Made by a program: the position numbers and the translations under genes | NCBI GenBank assembly: GCA_964464625.1 | Contig: CAYXKD010000066.1 | Location: forward strand, 1-9,890 | DNA from: JAAZIN01 sp964464625 | GTDB lineage: Bacteria > Bacillota > Dethiobacteria > DTU022 | Direction of reading: 5' to 3' | DNA: 9,890 nucleotides | The notes under the pieces: generated by a model | Database searches by the model: none | Seen by the model: only the letters and a program-made list of their open reading frames with translations | What the model was told of the DNA's origin: nothing | Shown: piece by piece, positions 6,753 through 9,890 of the stretch | Layout: every line of letters begins with the position of its first letter | How positions within the stretch are numbered: the first letter of the stretch is position 1

Positions 6753-9164
6753 TCATCTCTCTCCATCGGGATCGTAGCGTTTCAGAAAGAGGGAGTTGCT
6801 CACCACCGTCACCGAGCTCAAAGCCATTGCCGTTCCGCCCATCACAGGTGTGAAGATGCCGAAAATGGCCAAAGGAACGGTGATCACATTATAGAAAAAT
6901 GCCCAGAACAGGTTTTGCCGGATCTTGCGCAGCGTCTGCCGGGAGAGGCGAATTGCAGAGGCGATCTTTTTTAAATCACCTTTCATGAGGGTAATAGAGG
7001 CGCTTTCCATGGCCACATCCGTCCCGGTGCCGATAGCCATGCCCACATCGGAGGTAGCCAGCGCCGGCGCATCGTTGATTCCATCACCGACCATGGCCAC
7101 AACGCGCCCGCCCTCTTTTAATTTCTCCACCTCTGCAGCTTTATGCTGCGGTAAAACCCCGGCAATGATATTGTCAATACCCACCTGCCTGCCAATAGCC
7201 CGGGCAGTTTTCTCCTGGTCACCGGTGAGCATATAGAGCTCCAGGCCCATCCGTTGCAGCTCTGCAATGGCCTCCCCGGCGCCGTCTTTCACCGTATCCG
7301 CCAGCGCCACCATTCCGGCAAGGCTTTCTCCCTTCACTGCCATCATCACTGTTTTCCCTTCTTCTTCCCAGCGGTTTTTCTGCGAAAGCAGAGAGGAAAG
7401 ATCTATGCCGGCAGAATCCGCCAGCTTCTCATTGCCCACAAGCCAGCTATCACCCGCAAAGTCGAAGCGGATTCCCCGCCCGGGCAGTGCTTCGAAATTG
7501 CCAACATCCGCCAGCGGGATTTCCCTTTCCAGCGCCTCTCTAACCATGGCCTGCCCCAGGGGATGCTCCGATCTCTTTTCTCCCGAGGCGATTCCGCCCA
7601 ACAGCTCATCCTCGCTCAGTGAATCCAGTGCCAGAATATCTGTTACCGCCGGGCTTCCCCGGGTGATGGTCCCAGTTTTATCGAGTACCACTGTGTCGAT
7701 CTTACCCGCCCGCTCCAGATGCTCACCACCCTTGATCAGGATGCCCCGGCCCGCCCCCACACCTGTCCCCACCATAATCGCTGTCGGTGTGGCCAGACCC
7801 AGAGCACAGGGGCAGGCCACCACCAGAACTGTCACCATATGCATCAGGGCATCTTCAAAACCGGCCCCGCTGATGTACCAGCCGCCAAAAGTAAGCAGGG
7901 CAATGGCTATGATCACCGGCACAAAGATACTGGAAACCCGGTCCGCCAGGCGCTGAATGGGAGCTTTGGAGCCCTGTGCCTCCTCCACCATGCGAATAAT
8001 CTGGGCCAGCACCGTTTCCTGGCCGACTTTCATTGCCCTGAATGTAAAGCTGCCGTATTTGTTAATGGATGCCCCCACCACCTCGTCACCGGGGTTTTTC
8101 TCCACGGGCATGCTCTCCCCGGTGAGGTGTGATTCATCGATGCTCGAATTTCCCTCAAGAATCACCCCGTCTACAGGGACCCGCTCCCCGGGCCGCACCA
8201 CAACAAGATCACCGGCCACAACCTGCTCCACAGGGATATCTTTCTCCACACCCTCCCGGAGCACCCGGGCTGTTTTTGACTGCAGCTCCATCAACTTTTC
8301 AATAGCCTCCGAGGTCCGTCCCCTGGCCACCGTCTCCAGCAGCCTGCCCAGCAGAATAATGGTCATGAGCACCGCCGCCGACTCAAAGTAGAAAAGACCC
8401 CAGCCGGCGAAAAGAGAGATCAGGCTGTAAAAATAGGCTACCGAGGTGCCCAGCGCCACCAGAACATCCATATTCGCGCCGCCAGTTTTTAACGAGTGGT
8501 AGGCGCCGCGATAAAAAGGCCACCCGGCGAAAAACTGAACAGGAGTAGCCAGGGCAAGCTGGATCCAGGGATTGATCTCAAAATGAAACCCCGTATGCGA
8601 AACAACCATCATCACGGCAAGGGGAAGAGTAAATAAAACAGCGATAATGAACCTGGCCAGTTGCCGGTTCTTTTCCCTCCGAGCGGCGGTCCCGGCAGCC
8701 TCGCCAAAAGAAAGATCGCGGGAGGGGCTCACATGGTAACCCAGCTCCCTTACGGCAGTTTCTATCTCTGAAACTGTGATCATGCCGGGTATAAATTTCA
8801 CAACAGCTTTGCTGGTGGCCAGATTAACTGCAGCCTCCCGAACTCCCGGAAGCGCCTTTAACCTGCCCTCAACTCTGGCAGAGCAGGCTGCACAGGACAT
8901 CCCCGAAATTTGAAATTCCGCTTTCTCTTCTGAAACCCCGAAACCCAGCTCTAGAATCCGCTCAACCATCTGTCCGGGCTCTACCTTTCCGGCATCGTAG
9001 CTGATCGTTCCCTTTTCCATGACCAGGTTGACATTCGCAGAGGAAACACCTGCAAGAGAGCTCAGACCCTTTTCCACTCTTGCAGCACAGGCCGAGCAAC
9101 TCATCCCGGTTATGGGGATGGTTACCCTGGCCTGCTTTACACTTTGTTTTTCACTGTCTGCCAT
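6753..9164 (-). CDS. copA: Cu(I)-exporting P1B-type ATPase CopA
   Basis: An 803-residue copper-transporting P-type ATPase that pumps Cu(I) out of the cytoplasm. Two N-terminal heavy-metal-associated domains carry GMSCSAC (Cys23, Cys26) and GMSCAAC (Cys91, Cys94). Eight membrane helices follow. The actuator motif TGES is at 348-351, and the transmembrane copper site CPC is at 451-453. The phosphorylation motif DKTGT starts at Asp495, the P1B-specific HP is at 534-535, and the hinge GDGIND is at 693-698. The last two helices hold FFYN and MALSS, the residues that mark the Cu(I) subgroup (P1B-1) as opposed to Zn/Cd or Cu(II) pumps. All catalytic residues are present and the length is typical. 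The start has GGAGGTG about 10 nt upstream, 24 bp after the csoR stop. It should be induced by copper through CsoR. Confidence 0.97.
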   Translation of the reverse strand: MADSEKQSVKQARVTIPITGMSCSACAARVEKGLSSLAGVSSANVNLVMEKGTISYDAGKVEPGQMVERILELGFGVSEEKAEFQISGMSCAACSARVEGRLKALPGVREAAVNLATSKAVVKFIPGMITVSEIETAVRELGYHVSPSRDLSFGEAAGTAARREKNRQLARFIIAVLFTLPLAVMMVVSHTGFHFEINPWIQLALATPVQFFAGWPFYRGAYHSLKTGGANMDVLVALGTSVAYFYSLISLFAGWGLFYFESAAVLMTIILLGRLLETVARGRTSEAIEKLMELQSKTARVLREGVEKDIPVEQVVAGDLVVVRPGERVPVDGVILEGNSSIDESHLTGESMPVEKNPGDEVVGASINKYGSFTFRAMKVGQETVLAQIIRMVEEAQGSKAPIQRLADRVSSIFVPVIIAIALLTFGGWYISGAGFEDALMHMVTVLVVACPCALGLATPTAIMVGTGVGAGRGILIKGGEHLERAGKIDTVVLDKTGTITRGSPAVTDILALDSLSEDELLGGIASGEKRSEHPLGQAMVREALEREIPLADVGNFEALPGRGIRFDFAGDSWLVGNEKLADSAGIDLSSLLSQKNRWEEEGKTVMMAVKGESLAGMVALADTVKDGAGEAIAELQRMGLELYMLTGDQEKTARAIGRQVGIDNIIAGVLPQHKAAEVEKLKEGGRVVAMVGDGINDAPALATSDVGMAIGTGTDVAMESASITLMKGDLKKIASAIRLSRQTLRKIRQNLFWAFFYNVITVPLAIFGIFTPVMGGTAMALSSVTVVSNSLFLKRYDPDGER

Positions 9165-9188
9165 GGCCCTTTGTCACCTCCCCAAACA

Positions 9189-9512
9189 TTATCTCATCAT
9201 CCTGGATACTGTCTTCAGCAGCTCGTCGATGACCTGATCATCGCCCTCCATAAGCTGCCCCTTAATACAAAACTTCATATGCTTCTCCAGCAGCAATTTC
9301 GTTACCCCGTCAATTGCAGATTGAACCGAAAAGATCTGGTTGAGGATGTCATCGCAGTAGACATCCTCCTCAATCATCCTTTTGATTCCACGCACCTGCC
9401 CTTCAATGCGGTTCAGCCGCACCGTTAGCTGTTTAACCATCTCTTCATCCTGCCAGCTTCGTTTTTTATGGCTGCTTTCGCAATCGGAGCAGCTCTCCCC
9501 TGTTTTGCCCAC
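9189..9512 (-). CDS. csoR: Copper-sensing transcriptional repressor CsoR
   Basis: A 107-residue all-helical repressor of the CsoR/RcnR (DUF156) family. RLNRIEGQVRGIKRMIEED (32-50) is the family signature and part of the DNA-binding surface. The Cu(I) ligands are Cys53, His78 and Cys82. The C-x24-H-x3-C spacing is the same as in characterised copper CsoRs, which separates this protein from the Ni/Co, formaldehyde and sulfur-sensing relatives. The start is GTG (9512-9510) with GAGGTG 7 nt upstream. The N-terminal tail carries extra Cys8, Cys11 and His15 (CSDCESSH), a possible accessory metal site. It heads the copper operon and lies 24 bp before copA, so it most likely represses itself and copA until Cu(I) binds. 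Confidence 0.95.
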   Translation of the reverse strand: MGKTGESCSDCESSHKKRSWQDEEMVKQLTVRLNRIEGQVRGIKRMIEEDVYCDDILNQIFSVQSAIDGVTKLLLEKHMKFCIKGQLMEGDDQVIDELLKTVSRMMR

Positions 9513-9540
9513 CCGTCATCACCTCACGATCCAGTATAGC

Positions 9541-9557
9541 ATACCCCCCTACCCTAT
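9541..9557 (-). promoter_or_regulatory. Candidate CsoR operator (G-tract element)
   Basis: The minus strand reads ATAGGGTAGGGGGGTAT: G-tracts bounded by ATA/TAT, the general build of CsoR/RcnR-family operators. It overlaps the last base of the -10 box and covers the transcription start, where bound CsoR would block RNA polymerase. No second copy lies before copA, in agreement with one operon. Binding is inferred from position and composition. Confidence 0.65.
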
Positions 9558-9584
9558 TATATAGCAGGGATAACCGTCGCACAA
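9556..9584 (-). promoter_or_regulatory. Promoter of the csoR-copA operon
   Basis: A perfect TATAAT (9561-9556) follows TTGTGC (9584-9579) at 17 bp. The weaker -35 (three of six matches) and perfect -10 fit a repressible promoter. The start would be near 9549, leaving a leader of about 37 nt before the csoR GTG. Confidence 0.7.
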
Positions 9585-9663
9585 CCCTGACCCAACGTAC
9601 ATGAAAAGCAGCAGCATGAATAAGTATTGCGGAAAAAGCGGGACCCACGCGAATATTGTTACA

Positions 9664-9685
9664 ATTTGCCATATATTATGCAAAT
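9664..9685. repeat. Inverted repeat upstream of the plus-strand promoter
   Basis: ATTTGC (9664-9669) and GCAAAT (9680-9685) form a perfect 6-bp inverted repeat with a 10-bp AT-rich spacer. It ends 4 bp before the TTGACA of the plus-strand promoter, a position that suits an activator or repressor site. The function is unknown. Confidence 0.35.
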
Positions 9686-9689
9686 ATCA

Positions 9690-9718
9690 TTGACACTTGA
9701 AATGTATATATGTACCAT
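9690..9718 (+). promoter_or_regulatory. Plus-strand promoter for the 24-codon ORF
   Basis: TTGACA (9690-9695) is followed after 17 bp by TACCAT (9713-9718, 4/6 match). Transcription would start near 9725, leaving about 30 nt before the ATG at 9756. It points away from the csoR promoter, so the two units are divergent. Confidence 0.6.
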
Positions 9719-9725
9719 ATATGTA
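9706..9725. repeat. Direct repeat ATATATGTA with 11-bp period over the -10 region
   Basis: ATATATGTA occurs at 9706-9714 and again at 9717-9725, one helical turn apart, spanning the -10 and start of the plus-strand promoter. Such a phased repeat could be a regulator site. It could also reflect plain AT-rich sequence. Confidence 0.4.
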
Positions 9726-9755
9726 ATCTACTCAATTTACAAAAGGAGTGTTTTT

Positions 9756-9830
9756 ATGCAACAAGACGAACTGTTTGATAGTGTTTTTATTTTGCCCGTA
9801 AATTTTATTGCGAGGACAGCCCGGAAATAA
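9756..9830 (+). CDS. 24-residue small protein or leader peptide
   Basis: The ORF encodes MQQDELFDSVFILPVNFIAR followed by TARK. AAAAGGAG lies 7 nt before the ATG, as good as any ribosome binding site in the window, and a promoter sits just upstream. The peptide has an acidic start, a hydrophobic middle (VFILPVNFIA) and a basic end. It has no recognisable family and no obvious run of one amino acid of the sort used in classical attenuation. A hairpin begins 6 nt after the stop. It may be a leader peptide for a gene beyond the right edge, a small membrane-active peptide, or the truncated start of a decayed gene. The same frame stays open upstream to 9627, but the promoter and ribosome binding site favour the short version. 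Confidence 0.5.
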   Translation: MQQDELFDSVFILPVNFIARTARK

Positions 9831-9836
9831 AAAGTC

Positions 9837-9868
9837 GAAGGGTGGTCCAAATCGTTTTGCCGCCCTTC
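9837..9868. terminator. Hairpin at the right edge, terminator or attenuator
   Basis: GAAGGGTGG (9837-9845) pairs with CCGCCCTTC (9860-9868), with an inner CAAA/TTTG stem and a 4-nt loop. In plus-strand RNA all nine outer pairs form (one U-G). In minus-strand RNA one becomes an A-C mismatch. Yet the T-rich tract (GACTTTTTATTT) follows it only on the minus strand, which suits termination of a minus-strand gene entering from the right. The direction is therefore uncertain. Confidence 0.5.
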
Positions 9869-9890
9869 CAGCCCGAGATGTCAGGCTAGT

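Noticed and set aside
7267..7956. 229-codon plus-strand open frame opposite copA
   Set aside because: It is the antisense shadow of the conserved copA coding sequence, with Ser/Pro/Arg-rich composition, no ribosome binding site and no family features.
9466..9672. 68-codon minus-strand frame overlapping the csoR start
   Set aside because: It spans the csoR promoter and operator and runs out of frame into csoR. There is no ribosome binding site at its start.
9627..9755. Upstream extension of the small plus-strand ORF to 67 codons
   Set aside because: The extension runs through the promoter and AT-rich repeats. The strong ribosome binding site belongs to the ATG at 9756.
9732..9890. Minus-strand open frame entering from the right edge, about 52 codons ending in TGA
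   Set aside because: It crosses the hairpin with its U-tract and the plus-strand small ORF and resembles no family, so it is more likely untranslated sequence. Sequence beyond the edge would decide.
9837..9890. Part of a cobalamin-type riboswitch at the right edge
   Set aside because: AGCCCGAG resembles one segment by chance, but the conserved B12 box and core helices are absent from what is visible.

Overview
The window looks like chromosomal DNA of a moderately GC-rich low-GC-group Gram-positive (Firmicutes, probably class Clostridia). The reasons are the AGGAGG-type ribosome binding sites before nearly every gene, a csoR-copA copper module, TTG and GTG starts, and a lipoprotein-type substrate-binding protein. 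The genus cannot be fixed from the sequence alone. Nearly all genes lie on the minus strand, so they are read from right to left.

Right part (about 6.4-9.6 kb): a copper-homeostasis operon. A good promoter (TATAAT box at 9556-9561) overlaps a G-tract element flanked by ATA/TAT that is a good candidate CsoR operator. It drives csoR (Cu(I)-sensing repressor with an intact Cys-His-Cys site), then copA (Cu(I)-exporting P1B ATPase with two metal-binding domains), then a 69-residue glutaredoxin-like CPHC protein. A weak hairpin terminator closes the group.

Middle and left part (about 0.26-6.33 kb): a six-gene operon starting from a near-consensus promoter (TTGACA, 17 bp, TAAAAT). The order is a PotD-like binding lipoprotein, two PotB/PotC-like permeases, a PotA-like ATPase, a PfkB-family sugar/nucleoside kinase and an ADP-ribosylglycohydrolase-family enzyme. 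A GC-rich hairpin follows the binding-protein gene, and a perfect 26-bp palindrome separates the last two genes. The permease-ATPase-kinase junctions overlap or nearly touch, so transporter and enzymes are almost certainly made together. This suggests uptake of a cationic amine or amine-containing glycoside, then N-glycosidic cleavage and phosphorylation of the sugar. The substrate is unknown, and this is the most interesting biology in the window.

Edges: at the left end the first 14 codons of another minus-strand gene are visible, preceded by a 15-bp operator-like palindrome. At the right end a 24-codon plus-strand ORF with a strong promoter and ribosome binding site is followed by a hairpin. 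It may be a leader peptide or small protein. I saw no tRNA, rRNA, CRISPR array, insertion sequence or phage genes.
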